Position numbers and translations under genes: made by a program. 64,000 nucleotides of DNA from Marinifilum breve (GTDB lineage: Bacteria > Bacteroidota > Bacteroidia > Bacteroidales > Marinifilaceae). The stretch covers positions 186,001-250,000 of the forward strand of contig NZ_QFLI01000003.1 in assembly GCF_003202155.1 (NCBI RefSeq), read 5' to 3'. Shown here one piece after another: positions 19,401 through 27,903 of this stretch. Position 1 is the stretch's first letter. Every line of letters begins with the position of its first letter. The notes beneath the pieces are model-generated. The model saw only the letters and a list, made by a program, of their open reading frames with translations. It searched no databases and had not been told where the DNA came from.

Positions 19401-19650
19401 CTGCTATTTCCTGTGCAATCATTCCAACAAAACTAAACATCAGTATATCTGAAGGCTTTGCGCTTATTGAAAATTTACCTTCAATATCAGTACTTGTTCC
19501 CGAAGTAGTTCCTTTTATTACTACAGAAACACCTGGAATACCTAGACCATCTTCGGCGCTAGTAACAGTTCCTGTAATCTCACTTGTTTGAGCAATTATC
19601 AGTTGAATTGACATGATAAAAGCACAAACAATAAATATTAGTCTTTTCAT
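16468..19650 (-). CDS. SusC/RagA-type TonB-dependent outer-membrane transporter
   Basis: TonB-linked outer-membrane channel of 1060 residues. After a signal peptide it has a carboxypeptidase-regulatory-like domain (about 25-100, EITGTVTSAEDGLGIPGVSV), a plug domain with the SusC motif IRGATSF then PLFVIDGVPY (about 120-240), and a 22-strand barrel ending in the aromatic C-terminus NVKISF. It forms the first gene of a three-gene operon with the SusD-like and lipoprotein genes. No anti-sigma factor, extracytoplasmic sigma factor or two-component regulator is next to it, so its control is not evident. No N-terminal secretin/TonB-short extension is present. Confidence 0.95.
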   Translation of the reverse strand: MKRLIFIVCAFIMSIQLIIAQTSEITGTVTSAEDGLGIPGVSVVIKGTTSGTSTDIEGKFSISAKPSDILMFSFVGMIAQEIAVGDQIVINVILETETIGMDEVVVTAFGIERVPESVGYSVSLVDEEELLDNAEPDILRSMTGKIPGVTIGSATGAPGAASKINIRGATSFTGDNQPLFVIDGVPYSNDNIATTDSDASIVGGQFASGISSVDPNDIKNIQVLKGGAASALYGSRAANGVVLITTKSGASTVGGVRKGFGVNITSSYGFEEIKSNLPDYQNKYGAGTNFEYANFNGSWGAAFNTIDSIPTPDNLLDNFPDQFGDKIAYVARPNNVKDLFDTGIIRENSINITHGAETSTFNLTMSEVDQKGYIPHSGFNRKSFALGGTAKLSEKLTVGGNMSFSHVDQDGPLFGNNQISGGASSFARALWPARHWNWTEWPYENANGEPVIPNGGYDHPLWSWEHNTNNQTIDRTVLGMNASYEILPWLTAGFNAGYNKSLQEQKTVTDIGSRGAEGLGEIRENAYVTERLESTFTLSLNKDLSEDFNLQATAGLNVSQNDVSVFKITGTEIINPGIYTLRNTKSQSVTDDYTTRDRIMGLFAQATLGYKDYLFLTLNGRNDWNSALYLPEGGVGKETTNFFYPGANLAYVFTNHFDLSDTPIDFGKLRLGWSKVGGVGALGPYDNNAVFITDPSAFGVNLIRNSISLSNPVLSPEFTKEFEIGGEFRFLEGRITLDATYYDRTTTDILVPLTVPRSTGFQTYFTNIGEMTNKGVEIGLGLIPVRINDGFSWEVFSSFTTNNNEVTKIIEGIDQYAINVNEVAFVKKGEPLGVFVGSSNYRDENGNLLIDRTTGQLIRDNEQKVIGDPNIDFRLGITNTFKYKGLSLRIFFDWRQGGDVFSNTIASLLGRGVTRDTEDREGTYIIPGVYGDPNTGLPILDDNGNAIQNTTGVNMNNLYFGESYAINSSDEMKIYDGTTYRLRELSLNYTIPSKWLENTFLTRASVGFTGNNLWFFAPNIPKYTNFDPEISSFGASNVQGIEQSAAPNPRRYMFNVKISF

Positions 19651-20266
19651 GAAAAAAAATTTTTGATAGTATTTCTTTTAAAATAAGAGTGCATAATAAC
19701 TACACTCGACATTATAAAGCTCTAATTCTTTTGGTTTTCGGGTGCTTATAAACTGTTAACACATACATTTTAATGTATCTGAAAACATTCACTAAGCAAA
19801 GTGGTAAGCATAATAATGTGATTGGTGCAAGCAACATCATTAACATCATCAGAATTGAATCTGATTCAGACGTTATCTGCTAAAAATGTGGTGGGTTCGG
19901 GGTTAAAGCTTGTAGAGATAGGAATTACAATCGTTACAATCCATAACAGTCGACATGAAATGAATAATATAACGATACTTAGACTACAAAATAAATGTAA
20001 TCTACATGTTTTTTTAGTTAAATCCTGTTAGGATGTTTTGAGTAGTAATTTCATAATAAAAGTTTTTAGGTTAGTAGAATTGTTTTTGGCACTCCAAATA
20101 TATTCTATAGAATTTGGAATTATTTAACATCATAATAAAGAGCCCTATATTTATTAGATGATTTACAAACATTTTACCCTATCTAATTTATCTCTTTTTT
20201 TTTAATATCAAAAAAAAAAGAGAAATCTTTTCAGATTTCTCTCAAATATTCAGTCATTTAACGAAA
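19651..20266. other. Intergenic region upstream of susC
   Basis: About 600 bases without a supported gene. It includes an AT-rich upstream region of susC, an interrupted inverted repeat at 20093-20118 (TCCAAAT ... ATTTGGA around the palindrome ATTCTATAGAAT), and the ferredoxin terminator. A 69-residue open frame at 19822-20031 has no feature of a real protein. Confidence 0.5.
20210..20243 (-). terminator. Terminator of the ferredoxin gene
   Basis: Stem AGAGAAATCT (20219-20228) with AGATTTCTCT (20233-20242) and a run of A residues on its left, which is the T run on the minus strand. Confidence 0.8.
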
Positions 20267-20437
20267 TCAATCAGCTTCTGAAATAGCCTCTACTGGGCAT
20301 ATTTCTGCGCAAGCAGCACAGTCAATACAGGCATCTGAATCGATAACATAAATATCTCCCTCTGAAATTGCATCAACCGGACATTCATTAATACATGAAC
20401 CACAAGCGGTACATTCATCTGATATAAGGTAAGCCAT
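20267..20437 (-). CDS. Small 2[4Fe-4S] ferredoxin
   Basis: A 56-residue clostridial-type ferredoxin, read by hand on the minus strand. It has two CxxCxxCxxxCP motifs: C9, C12, C15, C19 and C37, C40, C43, C47, each followed by a Pro. The sequence is acidic, as expected of a soluble low-potential electron carrier. It would suit electron transfer from the 2-oxoacid:ferredoxin oxidoreductase to the bifurcating hydrogenase that are both in this window, though that pairing is inference. The gene is monocistronic with its own terminator. Confidence 0.93.
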   Translation of the reverse strand: MAYLISDECTACGSCINECPVDAISEGDIYVIDSDACIDCAACAEICPVEAISEAD

Positions 20438-20604
20438 AACAATTCGTTTTTAATTGATAAATTACTTATAATGAACTGAATTAAAATTACGACTTGGTTT
20501 CAATCTAAACAAGATGTTAATATCCTAAATTCTTATTTAGAATTATTCCAATTAATCATTATATTTACTCCAACAAAACAATTAAACAGACTAAAAAATC
20601 ATAC

Positions 20605-21429
20605 ATGGAATTCGAATATTCAACCACCACAGTATTAATAGCTTTCGGTTTGACCTTATTTGCAGGCCTATCTACAGGAATCGGAAGTGCCATAGCCTTT
20701 TTTGCTAAACGAACCAATACCAAATTTCTATCCCTATCGCTAGGCTTTTCAGCAGGTGTAATGATTTATGTATCTCTAGTTGAGATTTTTCAGAAAGCAA
20801 AAGATGCTTTGATTACCGATCATGGTGAAGTCGCAGGAACCTGGTACACGGTTATTTCATTCTTTTGTGGGATTTTATTTATTGCAGTCATTGATAAATT
20901 AATCCCTTCTTTTGAAAACCCGCATGAGGTTAAAAAGATTGAAGATATTGACGAGGCCAATATCAAAAACAAAAAATTGATGAGAATGGGTATATTTTCA
21001 GCACTAGCCATTGCCATTCATAACTTCCCAGAAGGATTAGCAACTTTTGCTGCGGCTCTTGCCGATCCAACAATTGCGATTCCAATTGCAGTTGCCATTG
21101 CAATTCATAACGTTCCAGAAGGAATTGCCGTTTCTGTACCTATTTACTATGCTACAGGAAGTAAGAAAAAAGCATTCTTACTTTCATTCTTGTCTGGTTT
21201 AGCAGAACCAATTGGCGCTTTAATTGGGTTTATTCTTATTTATTCTGTACTAGGCTTAAGCAATACAATATTTGGTGTATTATTCGGAGGTGTTGCAGGT
21301 ATTATGGTTTTCATTTCATTGGATGAACTACTCCCTACCGCGGAAGAATATGGAGAACATCACAATGCAATTTATGGATTAATTGCAGGAATGGCTGTAA
21401 TGGCTGTGAGCCTTTTGCTATTCTTGTAA
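20605..21429 (+). CDS. zupT: ZIP-family zinc transporter
   Basis: Metal uptake permease of the ZIP family, ZupT/GufA branch, with 8 hydrophobic segments in 274 residues. The two signature motifs HNFPEG (about 138) and HNVPEG (about 164) lie in transmembrane segments 4 and 5 and form the metal site; a His/Glu-rich loop precedes them. Zinc import is the usual role, with iron or manganese also possible. The gene is alone and divergent from the ferredoxin. Confidence 0.9.
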   Translation: MEFEYSTTTVLIAFGLTLFAGLSTGIGSAIAFFAKRTNTKFLSLSLGFSAGVMIYVSLVEIFQKAKDALITDHGEVAGTWYTVISFFCGILFIAVIDKLIPSFENPHEVKKIEDIDEANIKNKKLMRMGIFSALAIAIHNFPEGLATFAAALADPTIAIPIAVAIAIHNVPEGIAVSVPIYYATGSKKKAFLLSFLSGLAEPIGALIGFILIYSVLGLSNTIFGVLFGGVAGIMVFISLDELLPTAEEYGEHHNAIYGLIAGMAVMAVSLLLFL

Positions 21430-21457
21430 AAAAATGGGATTTAAAATCCTTTACTCT

Positions 21458-21485
21458 ATAAGCCCTGATTACAAATCAGGGCTAG
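21458..21485. terminator. Hairpin between zupT and nth
   Basis: Inverted repeat AGCCCTGATT (21461-21470) / AATCAGGGCT (21474-21483) between two convergent genes. The T run is weak, but the stem is strong. Confidence 0.5.
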
Positions 21486-21494
21486 CTTAACTTT

Positions 21495-22154
21495 CTATTT
21501 TGCCTTAGCGTTCTTCTTTTCTTCTCTTTGAAAGTATCTACAATACTCTTTTAATCCGCATGGTTTACATTTGGGTTTACGAGCCAAACAAACATATCTT
21601 CCATGGAGAATGATCCAATGATGAGCGGTAGCAATCAATTCTTCTGGAATATAGCTCACTAAAACTTTCTCCGTTTCTAATGGTGTTTTGGATTTGGTTG
21701 TTAACCCTAACCTTTCTGAAACTCTGAAAACATGAGTATCCACCGCCATTGCAGGTTTATCGTAAACAACTGATGCAATTACATTCGCCGTTTTCCTACC
21801 AACTCCAGGAAGCTTTTGTAGTTCTTTTACATCATCAGGAACCACTTCCTTAAAATCCTCTACCAGCATTTTTGCCATTCCAAGCAAGTGCTTTGCCTTA
21901 TTATTCGGATATGAACAAGACCTTATCAAATCGAATATATCATCTTGTGTTGCATGAGACAAATCAAATGCTGTTGGATACTTATCAAATAATGGAGGTG
22001 TTATCTGGTTTACCCTTTTATCGGTGCATTGAGCCGATAAAATTACGGCAACTAATAATTCATATGGATTGGTATAGTTCAACTCCGTTTCAGCAACTGG
22101 CATGTTCTCCTGAAACCAAGCTATTATTTTTTCAAATCTTTCTTTTTTACGCAT
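21495..22154 (-). CDS. nth: Endonuclease III
   Basis: Bifunctional DNA glycosylase and AP lyase for oxidised pyrimidines in base-excision repair. The 219-residue protein has the helix-hairpin-helix LPGVGRKTA with the catalytic Lys, the catalytic Asp in AVDTHVFRV, and the [4Fe-4S] loop C-x6-C-x2-C-x5-C (CLARKPKCKPCGLKEYC). Length is normal. It is monocistronic and divergent from the ABC-F gene. Confidence 0.95.
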   Translation of the reverse strand: MRKKERFEKIIAWFQENMPVAETELNYTNPYELLVAVILSAQCTDKRVNQITPPLFDKYPTAFDLSHATQDDIFDLIRSCSYPNNKAKHLLGMAKMLVEDFKEVVPDDVKELQKLPGVGRKTANVIASVVYDKPAMAVDTHVFRVSERLGLTTKSKTPLETEKVLVSYIPEELIATAHHWIILHGRYVCLARKPKCKPCGLKEYCRYFQREEKKNAKAK

Positions 22155-22218
22155 AGTTAATTCTGTTTTACAATTGCGAGCTAACGAAATTAATAAACTC
22201 TAAGGAAAAACCTTATTT

Positions 22219-22261
22219 ACTTACAGAAAAGTAAGTATTGAAATACTTATTCTTAAATTTG
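22219..22261 (+). promoter_or_regulatory. Promoter and overlapping inverted repeats before the ABC-F gene
   Basis: TAAATTTG at 22254-22261 matches the -7 element. Just upstream are ACTTAC (22219-22224) with GTAAGT (22231-22236), and AAGTATT (22233-22239) with AATACTT (22242-22248). The arms overlap, so two alternative hairpins or one operator are possible. Confidence 0.45.
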
Positions 22262-22286
22262 CATCACAATTTTAGAGAAGAACACA

Positions 22287-24152
22287 ATGATATCATATTT
22301 ACAGGTTGAAAACCTAAGCAAAAGTTACGGAGATCTAACACTATTTGAAGGCATTAGTTTTGGAGTTGGCCAAGGTCAAAAAATTGCATTAATTGCAAAA
22401 AATGGTACCGGAAAAACTTCCCTTCTAAATATTATTGCAGGAATCGACTCGCAAGATTCAGGAGATGTAATTTTTCGTAATGATATCAAAGTTGCTTACT
22501 TGCAACAAAACCCAAACCTGGAAAACAGCAATACAGTTCTTAACGAAGTTTTTAACTCAGATGATCCTGTGCTTTCTGTAATCAGAGAGTATGAAAAGGT
22601 AATTAGCTTGAATGATCAGGAAAAAATGACTGAGATTCTTGAAAAAATGGATCAATACAAAGCCTGGGATTACGAAAATAAAGTCAAGCAAATTCTGTCT
22701 AAACTTAAAATCACCAATTTCGATCAGGTAATAGGACAACTTTCGGGTGGACAAAAAAAGAGGGTTGGATTGGCAAAAGTATTGATTACGGATCCTGATT
22801 TTTTAATTCTGGATGAGCCAACCAACCATTTGGATCTGGAAATGATTGAATGGTTGGAGGAATATTTGAACAAGTCGAAAGGAACATTGCTAATGGTTAC
22901 TCACGATCGTTATTTCTTAGATCGAGTTTGTAATGAAATCATTGAAATGGATGCAAATTCCATTTACACTTATAAAGGAAACTACTCCTATTATCTTGAG
23001 AAAAGAGCCGAAAGAATTGAAAACATAAATGCTGAAGTTGGTAAGGCTCAAAAGCTTTTAAAAACGGAGCAAGAATGGATGCGAAGAATGCCTCAAGCCC
23101 GTGGAACAAAGGCTAAATATCGCATTGATGCTTTTTACGAATTGAAGAAAAAAGCTGCAGCTGGGTTTAAGGAAGACAGTATGGAGTTGGATATCAAATC
23201 AGCTCGACTGGGAAAGAAAATTTTAGAACTGGAAGGATTGTACAAAAACTTTGGTGATCTGAAAATTCTTGAAGACTTCAGCTACAAATTTCAGCGAGGC
23301 GAGAAAATTGGTATTGTAGGTAAAAATGGAACCGGGAAATCTACTTTTCTAAATATCATTACCAGAAATCTGGAACCTGATTCGGGATCTATTGAAATTG
23401 GTGAAACCGTTGTTTACGGTTATTACAAACAGGATGGAATTACAATCAACGAAAATGAGAAAATCATTGATGTAATAAAGGATATTGCTGAATCTATTGA
23501 TCTAGGTAATGGCAAGGTAATGTCGGCATCTCAGTTTTTGGAGTATTTCCTTTTTCCGCCAAAAACACAATACAACTATGTATCAAAATTAAGCGGTGGA
23601 GAAAAACGCCGATTGTATTTGATGACGGTTTTAATGAAAAATCCAAACTTCCTGATTTTGGATGAGCCTACAAATGATTTGGATATCATGACACTGAATG
23701 TTTTGGAAGAATATCTAATGAACTTTAAAGGTTGCTTAATCATTGTATCTCACGACCGTTACTTTATGGATAAGGTGGTTGATCAGATGTTCGCTTTCGA
23801 AGGAATGGGAAAAATCAGAAACTTCCCTGGCAACTACACCATATACCGTGATACAATTGCCGAAGAGGAAAAAGAGCTTAAGAAAATTGAAAAGCCTGCA
23901 AAACCTAAAAAAGAAAAACCAAAATCTAATAACACTGCTAAAAAGCTATCTTTTAACGAAAAACGCGAATTTGAGCAATTAGAAGTTGATTTAGAAGCAT
24001 TAAATTTCGAAAAAGAGGAGTTAGAAACTGCAATGAGCTCTGGTACATTAGCCAACGACGAATTGATGCAGAAAGCAAGTAGAATTGAAGAAGTGATCAA
24101 CTTAATAGATGAGAAAGAGTTACGTTGGCTAGAATTGAGTGAACGTGCCTAA
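22287..24152 (+). CDS. ABC-F family ATPase (Uup-like)
   Basis: Soluble protein with two ABC ATPase domains and no membrane segment; ABC-F proteins act on ribosomes, and Uup-type members also on DNA intermediates. Domain 1 has Walker A AKNGTGKT and the signature LSGGQKKR; domain 2 has GKNGTGKST and LSGGEKRR, each followed by a LILDEPTN Walker B. The linker between them (about 235-310) is the ribosome-contacting segment. The C-terminal ~80 residues form a Lys/Glu-rich coiled coil, as in Uup. Length 621 is normal. Whether it protects from antibiotics cannot be told from the sequence. Confidence 0.88.
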   Translation: MISYLQVENLSKSYGDLTLFEGISFGVGQGQKIALIAKNGTGKTSLLNIIAGIDSQDSGDVIFRNDIKVAYLQQNPNLENSNTVLNEVFNSDDPVLSVIREYEKVISLNDQEKMTEILEKMDQYKAWDYENKVKQILSKLKITNFDQVIGQLSGGQKKRVGLAKVLITDPDFLILDEPTNHLDLEMIEWLEEYLNKSKGTLLMVTHDRYFLDRVCNEIIEMDANSIYTYKGNYSYYLEKRAERIENINAEVGKAQKLLKTEQEWMRRMPQARGTKAKYRIDAFYELKKKAAAGFKEDSMELDIKSARLGKKILELEGLYKNFGDLKILEDFSYKFQRGEKIGIVGKNGTGKSTFLNIITRNLEPDSGSIEIGETVVYGYYKQDGITINENEKIIDVIKDIAESIDLGNGKVMSASQFLEYFLFPPKTQYNYVSKLSGGEKRRLYLMTVLMKNPNFLILDEPTNDLDIMTLNVLEEYLMNFKGCLIIVSHDRYFMDKVVDQMFAFEGMGKIRNFPGNYTIYRDTIAEEEKELKKIEKPAKPKKEKPKSNNTAKKLSFNEKREFEQLEVDLEALNFEKEELETAMSSGTLANDELMQKASRIEEVINLIDEKELRWLELSERA

Positions 24153-24234
24153 TTGTTAACTACTGTTAAACATTTGTGTTTTTTTTGAGAATGGTGATAA
24201 AATTAAGAGCTTTGTATTTCTACAAAAGAGCTGA

Positions 24235-25575
24235 ATGAAAGATTTTACAAGCGGAAACGTAAGCAAACTAATTTTTAACTTTACACTACCAATGCTATTG
24301 GGAAACGTATTTCAACAACTTTATAATGTTGTTGATAGCATTATTGTAGGTAAAGTTTTAGGTAAAGAGGCCTTGGCTTCGGTAGGTGCATCATTTCCAA
24401 TCATTTTCACACTAATTGCATTGCTGATCGGAATAGGATCGGGCTTCTCAATTGTTATATCTCAATTTTATGGAGCTAAGGATATTAACAGCGTAAAAAA
24501 GTCCATTGATACGATGTATATTTTCCTCTTTGTAGCAGGGTTGTTTGCATCAATATTTGGCATTTATTATAGCGAAGAGCTTTTTCTTCTTTTGCAATTG
24601 CCGCTTGAGTTAATTCCACAGGCTACCACTTATCTAAACATTTATATGGCAGGAATGATCCTGTTCTTTGGATTTAATGGTACAAGTTCGGTTCTGCGAG
24701 GTTTGGGAGATTCTAAAACTCCTCTCTATTTTTTAATTCTTGCATCACTTTTTAATATCCTATTCGATGTACTCTTTGTAATGGTTTTTAAATGGGGCAT
24801 TGCAGGTGCGGCCTGGGCTACAGTGATTGCTCAGGGAGGAGCATTTGTAACTGGTATCTTATATCTTAATCGCACCCATAAAATCATGAAGTTTTCATTA
24901 TCAAAACTGAGTTTTGATAATGATCTTTTCATCAAGAGTTTAAAAATTGGTTTACCATCAGGAATTCAACACACATTTGTAGCCATTGGAATGATGGCTT
25001 TACTGGGAATTGTAAATACTTTTGGTACCGATGTTATTGCCGCCTATACCGCTGCAGGTAGAATAGATTCTCTTGCCATGATGCCTGCCATGAACTTTTC
25101 GCAGGCCGTTGCTGCATTTGTAGGACAAAACCTAGGAGCCAACAAAATAGAACGAGTTCGAAAAGGATTTAAGGCAACATTTTTAATGTCGAACCTGTTC
25201 TGCATTTTAATGACTGCCATAATTGTGATATTCGGAAGTCAACTCATGAAAATGTTTACCACAGATCCCAATGTAATTGCGATTGGCGAAAAATACTTAA
25301 TCATTGTGAGTTCGTTCTACCTTTTGTTTTCTACTCTATTCACAACAAATGGTGTATTACGTGGAGCTGGAGACACATTAATTCCGATGTTCATTACCCT
25401 ATTCTCTTTATGGATTATTAGAATTCCTGGTGCATATTTTCTTTCTGCTAAAATTGGAGAAACCGGAATTTGGTGGTCTATTCCAATTGGATGGTCAATG
25501 GGTGCTCTTCTTTCCTATTTATACTATTTGACTGGAAAATGGAAAAGTAAATCGGTTGTTCCAAACAAAGCTTGA
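24235..25575 (+). CDS. MATE-family multidrug exporter
   Basis: Inner-membrane cation antiporter of 446 residues with 12 predicted transmembrane segments. The N-terminal half has the family motif PMLLGNVFQQLYNVVDSIIVG and the second half the repeated LPSGIQHTFVAIGMMALL segment. It probably exports organic cations or antimicrobials using Na+ or H+; the substrate is unknown. It begins 82 bases after the ABC-F gene; no terminator is seen between, so they may be co-transcribed. Confidence 0.88.
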   Translation: MKDFTSGNVSKLIFNFTLPMLLGNVFQQLYNVVDSIIVGKVLGKEALASVGASFPIIFTLIALLIGIGSGFSIVISQFYGAKDINSVKKSIDTMYIFLFVAGLFASIFGIYYSEELFLLLQLPLELIPQATTYLNIYMAGMILFFGFNGTSSVLRGLGDSKTPLYFLILASLFNILFDVLFVMVFKWGIAGAAWATVIAQGGAFVTGILYLNRTHKIMKFSLSKLSFDNDLFIKSLKIGLPSGIQHTFVAIGMMALLGIVNTFGTDVIAAYTAAGRIDSLAMMPAMNFSQAVAAFVGQNLGANKIERVRKGFKATFLMSNLFCILMTAIIVIFGSQLMKMFTTDPNVIAIGEKYLIIVSSFYLLFSTLFTTNGVLRGAGDTLIPMFITLFSLWIIRIPGAYFLSAKIGETGIWWSIPIGWSMGALLSYLYYLTGKWKSKSVVPNKA

Positions 25576-25593
25576 TTCCTACAATCCAATTAG

Positions 25594-25624
25594 TTTGTAA
25601 TTCCACTTCAATCTCTTACCTTTG
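25594..25624 (+). promoter_or_regulatory. Consensus promoter of the yicC-gmk-nadD operon
   Basis: TTTG (25594-25597), 19 bases, TACCTTTG (25617-25624): an exact Bacteroidota housekeeping promoter. The start codon at 25645 would follow a leader of only about 15 bases. Confidence 0.8.
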
Positions 25625-25644
25625 CGGAAATAAATATTTCGTAT

Positions 25645-26523
25645 ATGTTAATATCGATGACCGGCTTTGGTAAAGCCACTCTAGAATTGGAAAACAAAAA
25701 GGTTTCCATCGAAATTAAGTCTCTAAACAGCAAGCAGCTGGATATAAATACCAGAATACCGAACCTTTATAAAGAAAAGGATTTGGTTCTTAGGAACGAA
25801 ATCAAAAATCAGCTTGAACGTGGTAAAGTTGAACTGTCTGTATTTATAGAGAGTGTTGGTACCGATAAAGAAACTAAAATAAACAAACCAATTGTTGAAG
25901 CTTACTATCAACAGCTTTCCGAACTTTCTTCAGAATTAGGTATTCCTATGGATAAAGAGCCTATTCTTCAAACCATCGTTAAGCTTCCGGATGCCCTAAA
26001 AACAGAGCACCAAGAGCTGGACGAAGAAGAATGGAATCAAATTTTTGCAGGATTTAAGTCAGCTGTTGCTGATTTAAACTCATTTAGAAAGCAAGAAGGA
26101 GAAGCTTTGCAAGTGGATATATTTGAACGCATCGCCAATATTGAAAAACTATTGAAAGAGGTTCCTCAGTACGAAGCAAAACGTATCGAAACTGTTAAAA
26201 CAAGAATTAACGATAACCTTAAGGATTTTGTTGAAAAACAAAATGTAGATAAAAACAGATTCGAGCAGGAAATTATCTATTATCTTGAAAAGTTAGATAT
26301 TACCGAGGAAAAGGTTCGTTTAGAAAACCACTGCAAATATTTTATCGAAACGGCTAAGAATGGCAAATCAATCGGTAAAAAATTAGGTTTTATCGCTCAG
26401 GAAATTGGTAGAGAGATAAACACATTAGGATCGAAAGCAAACGATTCTGATATTCAAAAAATAGTGATTCAGATGAAAGACGAGCTGGAGAAGATAAAAG
26501 AGCAGCTCTTAAATGTCTTGTAA
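25645..26523 (+). CDS. YicC family endoribonuclease
   Basis: 292-residue YicC/YloC-type protein, a family that includes RNases acting in mRNA and small-RNA turnover. It starts with the family signature MISMTGFGKATLELENKKVSIEIKSLN-like region (residues 3-27) and ends with the conserved helical domain (NTLGSKANDSDIQKIVIQMKDELEKIKEQ). The first gene of an operon with gmk and nadD, the usual order in Bacteroidota. It has the best promoter match in the window. Confidence 0.9.
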   Translation: MLISMTGFGKATLELENKKVSIEIKSLNSKQLDINTRIPNLYKEKDLVLRNEIKNQLERGKVELSVFIESVGTDKETKINKPIVEAYYQQLSELSSELGIPMDKEPILQTIVKLPDALKTEHQELDEEEWNQIFAGFKSAVADLNSFRKQEGEALQVDIFERIANIEKLLKEVPQYEAKRIETVKTRINDNLKDFVEKQNVDKNRFEQEIIYYLEKLDITEEKVRLENHCKYFIETAKNGKSIGKKLGFIAQEIGREINTLGSKANDSDIQKIVIQMKDELEKIKEQLLNVL

Positions 26524-26543
26524 GATATAAAAACGAAATTCAA

Positions 26544-26576
26544 CAGAAGCGTAGGGTCAAAACTCTGCGCTTTTTT
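26544..26576 (+). terminator. Possible attenuator between yicC and gmk
   Basis: AGCGTAG ... CTGCGCT forms a stem with one G-U pair, followed by TTTTTT. It looks like a weak terminator that could lower gmk-nadD expression relative to yicC. Confidence 0.5.
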
Positions 26577-26606
26577 ATAATTTTAAAACAACACACAAAT
26601 TATAAT

Positions 26607-27173
26607 ATGTCAGGAAAATTATTCATTTTTTCAGCTCCAAGTGGTTCAGGTAAAACAACTATTGTTCGTCATCTACTTAGACAGGATTTTAAACTTGAAT
26701 TTTCTGTTTCAGCAACCAGTCGTGCCAGCAGAGGAAAAGAAGTGCATGGAAAAGATTATTACTTCTTAAGCACAGAGGAATTCAAACAAAAAATTGAAAA
26801 TGATGAGTTTTTGGAGTGGGAAGAAGTGTACGAAGGATGTTTTTACGGCACTCTAAAAAGTGAGATTGATCGTATTAGAAATAAAGGCAACAATGTTATT
26901 TTTGATGTTGATGTTGTTGGTGGTGTAAACATCAAAAAATACTATAAAGATGATGCTTTGGCAGTTTTCATCCAACCACCTTCTCTTGAAGAGTTAGAAA
27001 AAAGATTAAGAGGAAGAAATACCGATAGCGAAGAAGTAATTGCCGAACGAATTAAAAAATTCCAGTTTGAATTGGGATTTGCAGATCAGTTTGATAAGGT
27101 GATTATTAACGACAAGCTTGAGGTTGCTCTTCAAGAAGCTGAAAACACATTAAGCGAATTCATTAAAAAATAA
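26607..27173 (+). CDS. gmk: Guanylate kinase
   Basis: Phosphorylates GMP to GDP with ATP. The 188-residue protein has the P-loop SAPSGSGKTTIV (residues 9-20), the GMP-binding ATSRASRGKEVHGKDYYF region, GVVGG-like Walker B (DVDVVGGVNIKK) and the lid sequence RLRGRNTDS. The gene sits between yicC and nadD; nadD starts 2 bases after its stop, so translation is likely coupled. Confidence 0.95.
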   Translation: MSGKLFIFSAPSGSGKTTIVRHLLRQDFKLEFSVSATSRASRGKEVHGKDYYFLSTEEFKQKIENDEFLEWEEVYEGCFYGTLKSEIDRIRNKGNNVIFDVDVVGGVNIKKYYKDDALAVFIQPPSLEELEKRLRGRNTDSEEVIAERIKKFQFELGFADQFDKVIINDKLEVALQEAENTLSEFIKK

Positions 27174-27174
27174 T

Positions 27175-27756
27175 ATGAAGCTTAAAATTGGATTATATTT
27201 TGGATCATTCAATCCAATTCATATTGGACATTTGGCCATAGCAAATTATATGGCCGAATACTCCGATTTAGATCAAATTTGGTTTGTAGTAAGTCCGCAA
27301 AACCCATTTAAGCAAAAATCAAGCTTACTCAGCGATTACCACAGGTTAGAGTTAGTAAACCGATCAATTGAAGCATATCCTAAATTAAAAGCCTCGAATA
27401 TTGAGTTTGGTTTACCCAAACCTTCCTATACAATCGATACGCTTACTTACTTAAAAGAAAAATACTCCGAATATGATTTTTCTTTAATAATGGGTTCGGA
27501 TAACCTGAAAAATTTCGAAAAGTGGAAAAACTACGAGTTAATTCTACAAGAACATGATTTGTATGTGTACCCAAGACCAGGATTTAAGGATAAAGAAGTT
27601 GAGCTAAATGGTACTGTTCATTTGGTGAATGCACCACTTATGGAAATATCATCAAGCTTTATTAGGGAGGCCATAAAGGAAAAGAAAGACATTCCCTATT
27701 TCATGCCTGAAGCGGCTTACAACTACTTAAAAGAGATGCACTTCTATGAAAGGTAA
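27175..27756 (+). CDS. nadD: Nicotinate-nucleotide adenylyltransferase
   Basis: Adenylates nicotinate mononucleotide to deamido-NAD in NAD synthesis. The 193-residue protein has the nucleotidyltransferase motif GSFNPIHIGHLAIA near the start (HxGH catalytic His pair) and the ISSSFIREAI motif near the end. Last gene of the yicC-gmk-nadD operon; it is followed by a terminator shared with the minus-strand small RNA. Confidence 0.93.
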   Translation: MKLKIGLYFGSFNPIHIGHLAIANYMAEYSDLDQIWFVVSPQNPFKQKSSLLSDYHRLELVNRSIEAYPKLKASNIEFGLPKPSYTIDTLTYLKEKYSEYDFSLIMGSDNLKNFEKWKNYELILQEHDLYVYPRPGFKDKEVELNGTVHLVNAPLMEISSSFIREAIKEKKDIPYFMPEAAYNYLKEMHFYER

Positions 27757-27763
27757 TAAAAAC

Positions 27764-27793
27764 AAAAAGGCAGGTCCCCACCTGCCTTTTTCT
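27764..27793. terminator. Bidirectional terminator after nadD
   Basis: AAAAAGGCAGGT / ACCTGCCTTTTT with a four-base loop. It ends the nadD transcript on the plus strand and the predicted small RNA on the minus strand. Confidence 0.88.
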
Positions 27794-27898
27794 AACCCAA
27801 AATGATTTCCAATACGAAACTTTAACCCTAAAACCTTATACAATTCATATTGAAATATTGATTCGCTCAACGTGCCTAACCACTACACTCCCGAATCG
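27764..27898 (-). ncRNA. Predicted small RNA of about 135 nt
   Basis: A minus-strand transcript with an exact promoter at 27904-27933 and a strong terminator at 27764-27793, with no open frame longer than about six codons between. The RNA would begin with a small hairpin (ACTCC / GGAGT around GATTCG) near the 5' end, contain a second possible hairpin near 27850-27870 and end in the terminator stem. Size and design fit an independent trans-acting or 6S-like RNA; I do not recognise its family. The call rests on promoter, terminator and lack of coding only. Confidence 0.55.
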
Positions 27899-27903
27899 GA
27901 GTG

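Noticed and set aside
19822-20031. 69-residue open frame upstream of susC
   Set aside because: No recognisable domain or ribosome site, and low-complexity residue use.
27764-27898. 4.5S (SRP) RNA as identity of the small RNA
   Set aside because: The conserved GGAAGCAG-type loop of SRP RNA is absent.
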